Source: Priapulus caudatus
Taxonomy: Eukaryota; Priapulida; Priapulimorpha; Priapulimorphida; Priapulidae
Direction: 5' to 3'
Length of the DNA: 37,970 nt
Assembly (NCBI RefSeq): GCF_000485595.1
Contig: NW_014577068.1
Coordinates: forward strand, 1,227,150-1,265,119
Below, piece after piece: positions 1 to 24,144 of this stretch; position 1 is the first letter of the stretch, and every line of letters begins with the position of its first letter. The notes under the pieces are model-generated. The model worked only from the letters and a program-made list of their open reading frames with translations. It was not told where the DNA came from and did not search any database. The translations under genes were made by a program, and so were the position numbers.

Positions 1-880
1 GAAGAAGGGAGAAGGTGGTGGCAGGAGGGGCGAGTAAGCTGAGGTGGCGAAGGAGGAGGGCGCAGAATGCTGCTGGTGGAGTGCGGTGGGAAGGGGAGAA
101 GAGGGAGAGAAGCGAAGGTATCGGAGCGAGAACGGGGGGAGAAAAGGCGCATGCGGTCAGCTGGGAGGGGCGGTCGAGAGAAGAGAGAACTCGCTGGTTG
201 GAGAAGGAGGGGGGAGAAAAGCTGCGTGGAAAAGCGAGGAGGGGAGAAATGGGAGAAGGTGGTGAAGCAAGGAGGCAGCGAGAGAATGCTGGTGGTCGGA
301 AAAGGAGGGGGAAGGAAGAAGTTGGTGGAGGAGCGGGTTGAGAAGGGAGAAGGGGGTGGAGGAGGGAGAGAGAAGCTGGACGTGGAGAAGGAGGAAGGAG
401 GAAGGGAGCGGGCCAAAGAAGGCTATGCTGCGTGGATGAGGAGGGGGCGGAAGGAGAGAAGGGGCAAAATGGAAGGGGAGGAAGGAGGGAGACGAAAGGA
501 GAAGTGGTGGAAGAGGTGGTCTGAGAGCTTGTTGGAGAAAGGAGGAAGGGGGCAGAAGAAGAAGGTGGTGGAGAAGGCAGGGGGAGAAGCTGGTGCGCGT
601 AAGGCGAGAGGGGTGAGAAGAGTTGGTGAGAACGAGGAAGGGGGAGAGGAGCGAAGGAGGAAGCTTGGTGGAGCAAGGAGGAATGGGAGAAGGAGAAGGG
701 ACGGAAGAAGTATAGTGGTGGAGAAGGATGGAGCGGGAGAAGCTGGTGGATGAAGGAGGAGGGGGAGAAGGCGAGAAGGTGGTGGGGAGGAATGGAGGGG
801 AGAAGCTGGTGAGAAGGAGGACGGGGGAGAGCGCGAGAAAGCGTGTTGGAGATAAGGAGGGGAGAAGCTGCGTCGAGCTC
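1..880. repeat. Polypurine low-complexity tract
   Basis: The plus strand is almost all A and G, built from degenerate units around GGAGAAGCTGGTGGAGAAGG. Long open frames here (for example 67-753) are by-products of a base composition poor in stop codons; their products are only K, E, G and R runs. No gene is called. Confidence 0.9.
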
Positions 881-1811
881 CTGCCTTCCGTTCTCCTTCC
901 TCACCAGCTTCCCTCTCCCCTTCTCCCCCGTCCTTCTTCTCTACCAGCTTCTCCCCTCTTCTTCCCCCTCCTCCTCCCCTTTGACTCGCATCCCTTCTTC
1001 CCCTTTTCCATCCCTCCGTCCTCTCCCTGAACTCTCAACACCTTCTCCTCTAGTCGTCCCCCCCCTACTCCATCATCTTCTCCCCCCTTTCTCCTCACTC
1101 TTCTCCACTCCTCCTGCCTTCCCCCTCCATCACCCTTCTCCTCTCCTCCTCCTCCTCCTCCATCACTTTCTCCTCCTCCTCCTCCCTCCTCCATCACCTT
1201 CTCTCCTCCTACTCCTCCTCCTCCGCCTCCTCCATCACCTTCTCTCCTCCTCCTCCTCCCTCCTCCATCACCTTCTCTCCTCCTCCTCCAGCCATCACCT
1301 TCCCCCCTCCTCCATCAACATTCCCCTCCTCCTCCTCCTTCCTCCTCCATCCCTTCTCTCCATCCTCCTCCCTTCCTCCATCACTTTCTCTCCCTCCTCC
1401 TTCCTCCATCACCTTCCCCCTCCTCCTTCCCTCCTCATCACGTCTCCTCTCCTCCTCCTCCCTCCTCCATCACCTTCTCTCCTCCTCCTCCTCATTCCTC
1501 CTCCTCCCTCCTCCATCACCTTCCCCTTCCTCCTCCTCCTCCCTCCTCCATCACCTTCTCTCCTCCTCCTCCTCCTCCTCCCTTCTCCTCTCCTCCTCCT
1601 CCTCCTCCTCCCTCCTCCATCACCTTCTCTCCTCCTCCTCCTCCCTCCTCCATCACCTTCTCTCCTCCCTTCCTCACTCTCCTCCTCCTCCTCCATGCTC
1701 ATACCTTCTCTCTCCTGCCTCCTCCTTCCTCCTCCTCCTCCTCCACCTTCTCTCCTCCTCCTCCTCCTCCTCCTCCTCCATCACCTTCTCTCTTCCTCCT
1801 CCTCATCCTAA
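881..1811. repeat. Polypyrimidine tract with a CTCCTCCATCACCTTCT minisatellite
   Basis: The plus strand is almost pure C and T. About fourteen loosely spaced copies of CCATCACCTTCT lie between CTC triplets, mostly 25-45 bases apart. The reverse complement resembles the purine units in 1-880, so the two halves form a loose inverted pair. The 322-codon frame through it (843-1811) is Pro/Ser/Leu repeat and is not a gene. Confidence 0.9.
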
Positions 1812-1854
1812 CCCTCCTATGGGCAGCCGGGTTAAGATATAATGTGCGCGAACA

Positions 1855-2250
1855 ATTCCAGACCGGTCTGTGATTACCCCAGTCTGAATTTATCCCACTT
1901 TATGGGCACACAGATATAAATTTCGCGGGGTAATTCAGACTGGGGGTAATCTCAGACCGTGACACGCGTCTGAGATTACCCCGAGTCTGAATTTAGCCCA
2001 CCTATGGGCAACACAGGTCACAGGATATTAATTTGCAGGCGGTAATTATCAGACTGGGGGTAATCTGCTCAGCACCGTGACACCGGTTTCTGAGACATTA
2101 CCCCAGTCTGAATTTACCCACCTACTGCCAGACTATCGTCAGACTGTGGCCGCGGCAGTCTCATATCCAGCGCCTACTGCGCATGCGTCACGGCATGCGC
2201 ACGAGGTGCAGGGTATTTTCAGACTGGGGCGCAATTCTCAGACCTGACCA
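1855..2250. repeat. Tandem repeat, three units of about 102-122 bp, each with a hairpin
   Basis: ATTACCCCAGTCTGAATTTA recurs at about 1873, 1975 and 2097. Its reverse complement (AATTCAGACTGGGGGTAAT) occurs between copies at about 1932 and 2049, so each unit can fold into a hairpin of nearly 18 bp. A shared stretch, CCTATGGGCA or similar, follows each copy. No coding frame is seen. Confidence 0.8.
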
Positions 2251-2285
2251 CCGGCAGTACCCCGGGGGACATAGACCCTCTCAGC
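2251..2285. repeat. Dispersed direct repeat, copy 1
   Basis: CCGGCAGTACCCCGGGGGAC followed by ATAGACCCT recurs with a few changes at 3932-3966. The two copies flank the fold-back element and the telomere repeat block. Confidence 0.7.
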
Positions 2286-2886
2286 GATAGTGATAGTCAT
2301 AGCTCTGGAGAAATAAACTGTATAGCATTATCATTGTATGTAATTGTAGCTCACACTCATAGTCATAGTCATAGTATATGATTATCTGAACATATAAATA
2401 ATATTATTATCAGAACACGAATAACCGAATTTTATCAAAAACACAAGACATCCTCAGCTAAAGTTGACTTTAATTACCAACAGGTGTTCGAACGGCTGAC
2501 ACAATAACAACTTCGCTCATCTTCGTCGTGTTGTGTGGACTGCTACGGAATGTATTGGGTGTGCGCACTAACACGGTTACCACCTGTTCCCTTGCAATCT
2601 TTCAACCAACCCTTGCATCACAGATCTCTCACATGGGAAGGAAATAACATCAGCTGATCTTGGAATAAATAGCGTGATTTTTATGCGGGCGTCCTAAACG
2701 CGACACTAGCGCCGACCAACGGCCGGTAATATCACCGAAAATTCTATTACTATAATTTGATATTATTTTCTCCCAATAGTAAGAGTACATATGTGCATAT
2801 ATGCACGTGTAGATAATTTATAGTTATATGCACATGACTATATGTAAATACGATTTTTTTACTCAAATAACGCAAACTATATGACC

Positions 2887-3093
2887 AGGAGTAGATAATA
2901 GAAGACTATTATCTACGGTGTTGGCAGAAAGATGCGATATGATATGACTACTGATTTAATTAAATTTTTTTTTTTTAGGGTTAGGTTTAGGGTTAGGGTT
3001 TTTTTTTTTAGTGCCTAGTTAGTCAATCCTAAGTGCCTAGTAGTCATATCATATCGCCATCTATCTGCCGCGGCGCTGCATTATCTACTCCTT
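2887..3093. mobile_element. Fold-back (MITE-like) element with a telomere-like core
   Basis: Both ends carry AGGAGTAGATAAT in inverted orientation (2887 onward; 3081-3093). Inner arms also match in inverse: GCGATATGATATGACTAC at about 2934-2951 pairs perfectly with 3040-3057, and GGCAGA(T/A)AGAT extends the match. The left arm has its own 10-bp hairpin, GTAGATAATA with TATTATCTAC. The core is a T run, TTAGGG-type repeats and another T run. No clear target-site duplication was found. Confidence 0.7.
2976..3003. repeat. Interstitial telomere-like repeat (TTAGGG/TTTAGGG)
   Basis: TTTAGGGTTAGGTTTAGGGT and following bases form a short mixed TTAGGG/TTTAGGG array between two T runs, at the centre of the fold-back element. 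Confidence 0.8.
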
Positions 3094-3602
3094 GTATCTT
3101 GGCGCCCTCTCTTGTATTTCACAAGGCACCCGAATCAACGAGTGCGGGGATTATCTAGAAAACAAAGGCTAAACGTCGCCTCTAATTCTCTAAATGTTAG
3201 TTCACGAATCGCCAGAATTTTCCGTAGGCCTACATATTCTAACGCTGGTTATTCCATGGCTATCCCTTTTCCAGTTATCTATTTGTTGTCCCTCCTTATA
3301 TATTTCATAACTATCACACTTATATTAAATGTTCCATATCTTCTTTCATATCCTTATTACATCTATTACGTACACTAGCTTATCATTGCTAAAATTATTT
3401 TTAAAGTATCCTTTTAGATCAATCATGCAATCCACAACACGAATCGGTAAATGATAATTTTTTCATATATATTCCTTCAATCCGTATGTTTCAATGTTTA
3501 TATGTTCAGTTTTTGTTTTGCCTTAGCCCCTGCCAGCAGCCAGCGTCAATGTGCATAGCGGCGTGCCTCGCGGGCCGCTTTCTCAAACCCCCTGAGCAGC
3601 AT

Positions 3603-3626
3603 CCAGGGCCCTTACGCGGGCCCTGG
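3603..3626. repeat. Perfect 9-bp hairpin
   Basis: CCAGGGCCC, a 6-base loop (TTACGC), then GGGCCCTGG, within a GC-rich patch. Confidence 0.85.
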
Positions 3627-3767
3627 ACCCCGGCCGCAAGAGACTTCGCGCTTCGCACTCGTGGTTCACATTGTACTATAAACAATCGATCCTCGCTCGT
3701 AGACAGACAGACACTCCACTATTTGTGCTAGCCGTAATACACTGTTTCACGTGCGTATGTACTACAG

Positions 3768-3783
3768 TTGCCCGATCGGGCAA
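3768..3783. repeat. 16-bp perfect palindrome TTGCCCGATCGGGCAA
   Basis: It has no loop. Partial copies of the same motif follow as CTTGCCCGAA and CTTGCCCCGGGCAATCGGGC up to about 3844. Confidence 0.85.
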
Positions 3784-3862
3784 GTTAGACCCACGTTGCA
3801 CTTGCCCGAACGTCCATTCCACTTGCCCCGGGCAATCGGGCAGTCCTTAATGTCAGGCCCTG

Positions 3863-3905
3863 CCTAACCCTAACACTAACCCTAACCCTAACCCTAACCC
3901 TAACC
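3863..3905. repeat. Interstitial telomere repeat (CCCTAA)n
   Basis: About seven CCCTAA units, one imperfect (CTAACA). The orientation is opposite to the short array at 2976-3003. Confidence 0.9.
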
Positions 3906-3919
3906 ATATCAAATAGTTA

Positions 3920-3966
3920 CCAGGGTACGTTCCGGCAGTACCCTGGGTGACATAGACCCTATGAGC
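3920..3966. repeat. Hairpin and copy 2 of the dispersed direct repeat
   Basis: CCAGGGTAC and GTACCCTGG form a perfect 9-bp stem with a 9-base loop. CCGGCAGTACCCTGGGTGAC then ATAGACCCT is the second copy of the 2251-2285 repeat. Confidence 0.75.
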
Positions 3967-4384
3967 ATCAGATTATCCCAAATAGTTCAATCCTACTGAC
4001 TCGGTTACGGTACTGACACTGTGTGACCCCGTACTATAAATCATCATAATCAACTCGAAAGTAGGGTTAAGCCATTACAAAGTAGGGTAATAAGATGCAT
4101 TAATTAGTATTGTTAAACTGGATCCACATACATGCATTTACATCATCATCACCATAACTTTACCATAAAGGTAGAGGGTCTGGGATTCTCAAAGAGCTAG
4201 CTGTACCAGATGCCTGATCTTGCCATCTTGGTTGGGGGAGCAAGTGGCTTTTTGACTATTATTTTACCAGGATGGGCCCTGCTTCTCGACTCCTAGCATT
4301 CACTATTGAGCTTATGAGGGATGTAAATTTGTGCATCATCAGTCTGTGATATTATTTATGCTATTATAATATTACTATATCATT

Positions 4385-4688
4385 CAGTGTTTCCCCTGCA
4401 TTGACGTGAGCCACCTCACTAAAATTCTCAGCTGCCACACAGAAATTTGTCCAAAACACTGCCTCGTTGATGAAAATCACTGTTCTTCCATAGAACCAAT
4501 CCACCATCCATAGCTTATAATGCACAAAAATAGCTTAGGGTGCACCAAATTGCACCATTTTATCAACAACAAAAATCTTTTTTCAATTGTTCAAAATATG
4601 TTCCTCGCTTTGCTAGGACCTCGAAACGCGCAAACACACAAAAAATAATGTATCACCTCACAGACCTTTTTCACCAGGTGAAACACTG
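4385..4688. mobile_element. hAT-like non-autonomous element
   Basis: It starts CAGTGTTTCCCCTG and ends with the inverse of CAGTGTTTCACCTG, 13 of 14 matched. ATATCATT precedes the left end (4377-4384) and recurs at 4695-4702, six bases beyond the right end. An 8-bp target duplication is usual for hAT, so this may be a displaced one. It lies just upstream of the first visible ACAT2 exon (4720). No transposase is encoded. Confidence 0.6.
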
Positions 4689-4719
4689 TCACTCATATCA
4701 TTATAATGACATGTTTCAG

Positions 4720-18154
<13,435 letters not shown>

Positions 18155-18324
18155 TGGTGGATTGTGCGAGCTTGCAGAAATTTGTGGTCACTGAGAGCTT
18201 GCGTGTGGCATCATGGAGTGCTGTTGATATTACCCAGCTCACACAACCACACATGCATGTTTGTACAGTTACGCAAACCTTTTTTAATCACTCCTACTAG
18301 AATGAAATGGTATGTGTGCATATA

Positions 18325-18330
18325 AATAAA
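18325..18330 (+). terminator. Probable ACAT2 polyadenylation signal
   Basis: AATAAA (with overlapping AATAAATAAAT) lies about 170 bases after the stop codon. A TA run follows at about 18350-18366. Confidence 0.55.
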
Positions 18331-18576
18331 TAAATATATACAAATATATGTATATATATATATAATATTTATTTATTGACACATGCACTTTAATCTACCC
18401 ACAGGGTTCTGGTTCTAGTAAACTGTGTACAGTAGTGCGTGATTTAACGTGGTGTTTGTGTAGAATATGAAGAACAAATGTGATATTGAACAATGGTATT
18501 ACTTGGTATATGACTGGTATTGTTACAGGAGTCTTGCTGCAGAATTTAATTGCCATGAAATGGTAGGGTAGAGTCT

Positions 18577-18690
18577 CTCTTTTTTTTCTCCCTCTCTCTA
18601 TCTATCTCTCCCCTTCTCCCTCTCCCCCTTCCCTTTCTCCCCCTTTCTTCCTATCTCTTCCTTGCCCCCTCCTCACTCCATCTATGTCTC
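18577..18690. repeat. CT-rich tract
   Basis: A TCTCTC/CCCTCT low-complexity stretch downstream of ACAT2. No gene is seen from 18331 to 18933. Confidence 0.8.
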
Positions 18691-18933
18691 TATCTCTCAT
18701 AGCGTGTATGTGTGTGTCTGTATCTCTCGTTTGAAATCATGTGTATGTGTACTTTTTTATCGAGTAGTGCAGTAAATTGTGATAATTTTAGCATTGTGCC
18801 TTTTATAACCTTGGTTAGATGACATAATCAATTACATAAACATTTGTACGAAATAATTGTTACTTGTATCTAAAGTTCATATAGCGTAACTGTTACTGTT
18901 ATGATCAATGTAAAAATAATATAGCGATACTAC

Positions 18934-19097
18934 CAGGGAAAAAAATTTCTTTTTTTACGGGAGCTCTTTTTCAAAAGTCTGTGGAAAAAATAGCTCTCGG
19001 CAAAAAAATTTTACGGGAGCTATTTTGAGCCTCACGGGACCGATTTCGGAGGTTTGAAGAGTGAATCGCTCATCGCTCCCAGGTATTTTTTACCCTG
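18934..19097. mobile_element. hAT MITE with perfect 8-bp target duplication
   Basis: 164 bp. The left end CAGGGAAAAAAAT and the inverse of the right end (CAGGGTAAAAAAT) match at 12 of 13. GATACTAC flanks both sides exactly (18926-18933 and 19098-19105). Internal ACGGGAGCT units repeat. CAGGG ends plus an 8-bp duplication are the hAT signature. Non-coding. Confidence 0.9.
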
Positions 19098-19105
19098 GAT
19101 ACTAC

Positions 19106-19806
19106 CTGAAACAGTGGTCCCTGTTATGTGTGACAGCACTCGTTTGGTGGGATTACTAGGGCTGTAGTCTCGACTGGATTGTGCCAGAATGGAGGGGCAA
19201 CTTTATGTAACCCACCAAAAAATATTTTGTCCATACGTCTATCTATGTTCCCTCATAATTCCTCATTTGAGACAAAAGTTTACACACGTGGCTTGGACCT
19301 TGCCAGGGCTATACGGCCCTGATACACTGCTGCTTGTAAATGTGAGGTGTCTGTCATTCATGTGGTGTCGGTCTGCCCTAGACATTACTCAACGTATATA
19401 AGTGTACATTGGAATTCATTGTTTATTGGTTCCATGAAATCACGAGGAATTGTAAAACGCCGAATTTCAATGCATGAATTTCAATGAGAAAACATTTCTT
19501 TCTACAAACAAAATTTGAAGAAAATTTATAGTGATATTACAGTTTAACGACTGTCGTATTTAAATTATATTGAAATAAACATGCAAAACACGTGAATTAA
19601 AACGGATAATAATGAATAGTAATAATAAAGCAGTATATATTTTAAAAATATGTTCAATTCCTTTTATTTAAAGCTGTATCGTCTAGTATTTATTGCGAGC
19701 GTGAAGACACGAGCGCAACGTGCTCTGATACGTTAACGCCTCAGAAACGTTAAATTCAAACTGCAAAACAACGAAAATGCGTAGTGCCAGAGAACTTTTT
19801 ACTGAT
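19106..19806. other. No gene seen
   Basis: AT-rich sequence without a recognisable coding frame or structured repeat. A 70-codon frame at 19189-19401 matches nothing known to me. Confidence 0.5.
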
Positions 19807-19808
19807 CA

Positions 19809-19861
<53 letters not shown>
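19807..19861. repeat. (TA)n microsatellite
   Basis: About 55 bases of nearly uninterrupted TA. Confidence 0.95.
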
Positions 19862-19864
<3 letters not shown>

Positions 19865-21217
19865 TGGAACTTTGTCGTACCGGCGTGCGATCTAACGGTG
19901 GCGCAGGAGACGCTGGCTAGGATAGGTTGGTCCCATGTCTCTTTACGTCTCGTGGGGGGGGGGCGGGCTCGGTGGGAGCAAGGAGCTGCATATGTCAGTG
20001 TTGTTATATATAACTTCCTTTGGTGGGAGCGTGAGTCTGGGGACGCGACCTGGCTACAGAGCTACGGTGCTCGTGTCGACTGCAGGACGCCCGTGCGAGG
20101 GTCGCCTGCATGCGGCCGCGTATATCGATCGATTCATCGTCGGATCAGCTTTCGCGAGATTTGTCACAGTCGGCCCTCACTGCATCTTGTTCTCAGTACA
20201 CATTAAACGGGATACGTTTCCGGATCGAGAACTGCATGCGCCTGCTATTATAGAACGGGAAACTTTTTTTCGCAATTTTAGTGCACGATTTATTGCATAC
20301 GCATCTAGTAAAATCGGCTAGGGAAGGGATTTGCGCAATGAAGTGTATAAATGCTCGTGTGTCACGAGTGTGACAATATGTGTAACAGCTCAACTTTCGT
20401 GTGATAATTCACTGCACTCACTGTGGTCAACCCATAGTCAGTAAGAACTATAAGTGAACAGAGACTACACATGAGTGATCACGTGGTGCCCGCCTCTACA
20501 GCGACCGTCCGGCCACGATTTGCGTTCGATTCTGGACAAGTATCACTCAGGATGTAACGAGTGCGTTTAATATTCTCTACGTTTTACGTCAATATTTTAA
20601 TGGCTGGGATGCCAGTCTCTTTTTCGAGTGGTGACAATCGTGAGTACTATTATCTGGATACATAACTGGTATTGCATCAATTATGACTACTTCTCACTCC
20701 GAACGTACGGTTGCAGCATGATTGTGTTTTGTCGGATGAATACGAATGCTCTATTTAATCTGCTATTACCTTCAGTATATTTGCTCATTAAAATGTATAT
20801 ATTAAATAACAATATAGCAAGTACCTACCTATATAACTTTAAATAACGAGTTTTTTTTTTATTGAATTTGCATAGTTGCCATCATTTCTTCACATGAAGA
20901 AAGTTACAGCTGTGTTTTTTTTTCAAGTAGCTTTTTATGTTTTTATGTGTTAGGTTCTTATAGCTTGATTAGTGTGATAACTACACTTACGAAATCGTGA
21001 TTCAGATATGCAGTCATCCTATGCAGGATATGCAGTATCCCATTATGGCTGTAATGCTTACACAATTGTTTACCAATGATATTGCTTGAACAGCGGCGCT
21101 GGTATACGCGCCATGTATGCTTGCCGTGACATCTTTGCAGTGATAGCACCGTATGCAATATACTGACAGGTGTCACCGATGAGTTGCAAATACTCGGACT
21201 TTTACCTGTTATAGTCG
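19862..21217. other. Upstream region of the AMT gene; no gene recognised
   Basis: 19862-20330 is richer in CpG than its surroundings and has overlapping open frames (19898-20206 and 19935-20321) without recognisable motifs. It could contain the AMT promoter or a 5' non-coding exon. 20330-21217 is AT-rich with no clear feature. Confidence 0.35.
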
Positions 21218-21419
21218 ATGTATGAAAAGATGTGCGACAACCTGACAGAGGGTCGATATGTCATCTGGTGTAACATCTCGGAAAGTCTATTCACGGAGAG
21301 ACCAGATGATGAAGGTACAACACACCCAGACAACAGTCTACGGAGTGTGCACGACTTAAGCTGGGATGACATTACCTGGATTCTCACTAGCTCCTTCATC
21401 ATATTCACCATGCAGTCAG
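21218..21419 (+). CDS. AMT exon 1, N-terminus and first membrane span
   Basis: The ATG at 21218 opens 67 codons. A polar leader of about 49 residues is followed by DDITWILTSSFIIFTMQS, the invariant start of the first AMT helix. Donor TCAG|GTGAGC, phase 1. The exact start is uncertain because a second ATG lies at 21230. Confidence 0.85.
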
Positions 21420-22419
21420 GTGAGCAATCGAGCTATAATTCACGGCTGCTATTACACTGAACAAATTTCATATAGTTGTAAGTAATGCTTCGTGTATATG
21501 CTATATATGAATTGACAAGTGATGCTATGGCGAGTGCGTAGAGCCTCTCATACCACGACGAAGTAACCGTCCGATGTTTTACTTTTCTTACATTTTAATT
21601 ATTTGAAAGAAACTTATTTAGATTACGTAGCACAACCGTCAGTACGTAGTTAGACGAACAACACGTAACAGTGCGTGTATACATGACGACGAAGGCGACG
21701 ACGGTATTATAAAGGTATCGGGGTTATAGGGGCATAAGGCTTATCGGTAATTGCTCTGGCAGCTTGCACACCGGAGGCGTGCAAACTCTCAAGAAATACA
21801 ATTCGTGGAGGACAGAAGCAAGTGCGTCACATTATATTGTGGCTCTGCATCACGGTGTACGCAATTGAGAAACCGTATAAACTGCTCCGCAATTACTGCA
21901 AAACATATTTCGTCGCCCTTCACACGAAAGATTCACGCAATACATTACGACTATCATATTCTCAACCTGCTTTCATATTCTACTGGCGGTCTGTTAGTAA
22001 GATGCGCCTGTTTCGAATATAGAAGTAAGAGCTTGTTATCGGAGACGATGGGGAGCGGTTCATCGTGATAGTCATTAGTGTAATATATGTTAAACGTTTG
22101 CATTATGCACATCTGCCATAGGACAATAGCACATCACTTTTAGGCACATCACATTACCACATAGGGTGGTATCTAAAATCGAGCGATTTTGAAGTCAAAT
22201 AAGTGAGGTTTTGCAACGAATATATTGCTACTGGTGATATATATTTCTTATGTCGGGTGAAATTCATGTGGTTAACGTTCCAACTGATTCACAGAACATG
22301 TAAAACTTCCTCCGAGTATTATAGGCAAAATTGAACCATGGCTCGCCATATTCGACCCGCACACGATTATAGGCATATACTACGTTCTTCCCCGACGCCA
22401 TTTTTTTTTCTTTGAGCAG

Positions 22420-22982
22420 GTTTTGGCTTCCGCCCCGACTAGAGTCCGGGGCCGTCACGCGCAAAAAAAAACGAAGTGAACAGCATGGTGAAGAACGTCG
22501 TCGATGTCGTCTTCGGCGGAATGGCGTTCTGGATCTTCGGCTACGCTCTGGCGTTCGGCGATGGACCCGGCAGCAACCCGTTCTGCGGATCCGGCGAGTT
22601 CTTCGTTAACGCCGAGCCGGACGCGATGGGCATCACCTTCTCCAAGTTTGTCTTCCAGCTGTCGTTCTCGACGACGGCGACGACGATTGTCTCCGGGGCG
22701 ATGGCCGAGCGCACGCGGCTCTCTGCCTACAGCGTCTTCTCGTTCGTCAACACGGTCGTCTACTGCATGCCGACGTCGTGGATCTGGCGTGAGGCCGGCT
22801 TCCTCTACCGGATGGGCGTCGTCGACATCGCCGGCGCCGGGGCGGTGCACCTGGTTGGCGCTACGGCGGGGCTGGTGGCAACGTGCGTGCTGAGGCCCCG
22901 CATGGGGCGCTACGATCGCGGCAGGAGCCGACCGGAGATGTGCTTGCCGACGAACGCGCTCATTTTAATTATACATGCTCTG
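22420..22982 (+). CDS. AMT exon 2, spans 2-5; three frame breaks
   Basis: Acceptor TTTGAGCAG after a T run. Encodes GFG, then after a break LESGAVTRK, then after the A run NSMVKNVVDVVFGGMAFWIF, SNPFCGSGEFF, FQLSFSTTATTIVSGAMAER, VVDIAGAGAVHLVG and PTNALI. A further one-base excess precedes the codons for ML at the donor TG|GTAATC, where phase 2 fits the next exon (WWGW). A later acceptor (CTAG at 22439-22442) would avoid the first break but drop GFGLL. The exon is markedly GC-rich compared with its flanks. Confidence 0.85.
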
Positions 22983-23228
22983 GTAATCTAGAAAGTATAA
23001 TCTTGATCTTCTCTCTTGGCGAAGTAATCTAGAAAAAGTGTTAAAAGTAGCCGGGTATGTAAAGTAGGCTTCTAAGCAGTTACCTTCCGTTCGGCCTTTA
23101 TATAACTAAACGTTTTCAGGTATGCGCGCATATTACGATGTTCGATACGTAGCGTGCATGGGAACGCGATGTTGCGATCGTAATATTTATGCATGTCCCA
23201 CATCCGTCTCTGCATCTATCAACTATTC

Positions 23229-23287
23229 CACTATATATCATTATATATGTATATAATATATATATATATATATAATTGATGTGTATG

Positions 23288-23320
<33 letters not shown>

Positions 23321-23367
23321 GTGTGTGTGTGTGTGTGTGTATGTGTGGTGTTTGTGTGTGTGATGTG

Positions 23368-23398
<31 letters not shown>

Positions 23399-23577
23399 GC
23401 CGCTCGTAGCGTGCGTGTGTGTGTGCGTCCGTACGTGCGTACGTGTGTGTGTGTGTGCGTTCGTACGTGCGTACGTGGTGTGTGTGTGTGTGTGTGCGCG
23501 CGCGCGTTGTGTGTGTGTGTTGTGTGTGTGTGTGTGTGTGTGCGTGCGTACGTGCGTGTGTGCGCGCTGTGTGTGTA
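23229..23577. repeat. TA run then complex GT/GTGC tract
   Basis: TA repeats at about 23229-23275 precede some 300 bases of alternating pyrimidine-purine sequence (GT, GC, GTGCGTAC), suited to Z-DNA. It lies in the second AMT intron. The cysteine/valine open frames across it are artefacts. Confidence 0.95.
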
Positions 23578-24144
23578 GCTCAGTGTGGGCCTGACATATC
23601 AAGCCATCGGCATCGCGGTGTTATTCGCTGTCGTATTATCTCATCATCGCGCCACACTGTCACAACACTCCGACATTGCAGGCGCGATGCTTGTAAGATA
23701 TCTTATTGATGGCTCGACATGCGTCCTGCAGCAATGAGCTGCTACAGTACGTATCTCGCTCGTGCTGTTTACTCAATGACAGTGAATAGCTTACCTGCAT
23801 ATTATGTGACTTCATATACAGATGCGCTGCAATCGCAACACTGCAGTCGTTAATTTTATCAGCTTTGGCTTTACAAGCGCAACAATAATTTACGTTCTGC
23901 TAGTTGTCTCGCTCGTGATTAGTCCCTGACCGCGGCTGGGTATTTAACAATATATGCAATCTAAAGTTTCAACGGTGAATTTGAGAATAGCACACAATTT
24001 ATTGGTCACATCGCAAAAACTTTTTATTAAAAACTTTTTTATTAAAAAAAAGTATGTGCAGGTAGTCCACCATAGATCGTGTTGAGGTCGTATATTGTCG
24101 TTGAACACCGTTATAAATGCCACGGACGTTTATATGCATTATAT

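Larger units (their letters stand above)
3094..4384. other. No gene seen; hairpins and repeats only
   Basis: No recognisable coding exon was found here, including the expected first exon of the downstream ACAT2-like gene. The stretch holds a GC-rich patch near 3520-3660, several perfect palindromes and a telomere repeat block. Short open frames at 3112-3378 and 3486-3731 match nothing recognised. Confidence 0.6.

Noticed and set aside
15-1811. Long open frames on both strands (up to 322 codons)
   Set aside because: They follow from pure purine or pyrimidine composition; the products are simple K/E/G/R or S/P/L repeats without domains.
20473-20549. Functional tRNA gene
   Set aside because: The acceptor-like stem pairs, but the T-arm and anticodon arm do not form at standard positions.
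22455-22893. Frames of 129-131 codons overlapping AMT exon 2 on both strands
   Set aside because: Shadows of GC-rich coding sequence; only the 22476 frame gives AMT motifs.
23231-23709. Overlapping Cys/Val- and His/Thr-rich frames
   Set aside because: Translations of GT/CA microsatellite in several frames at once; the tract lies in an AMT intron.
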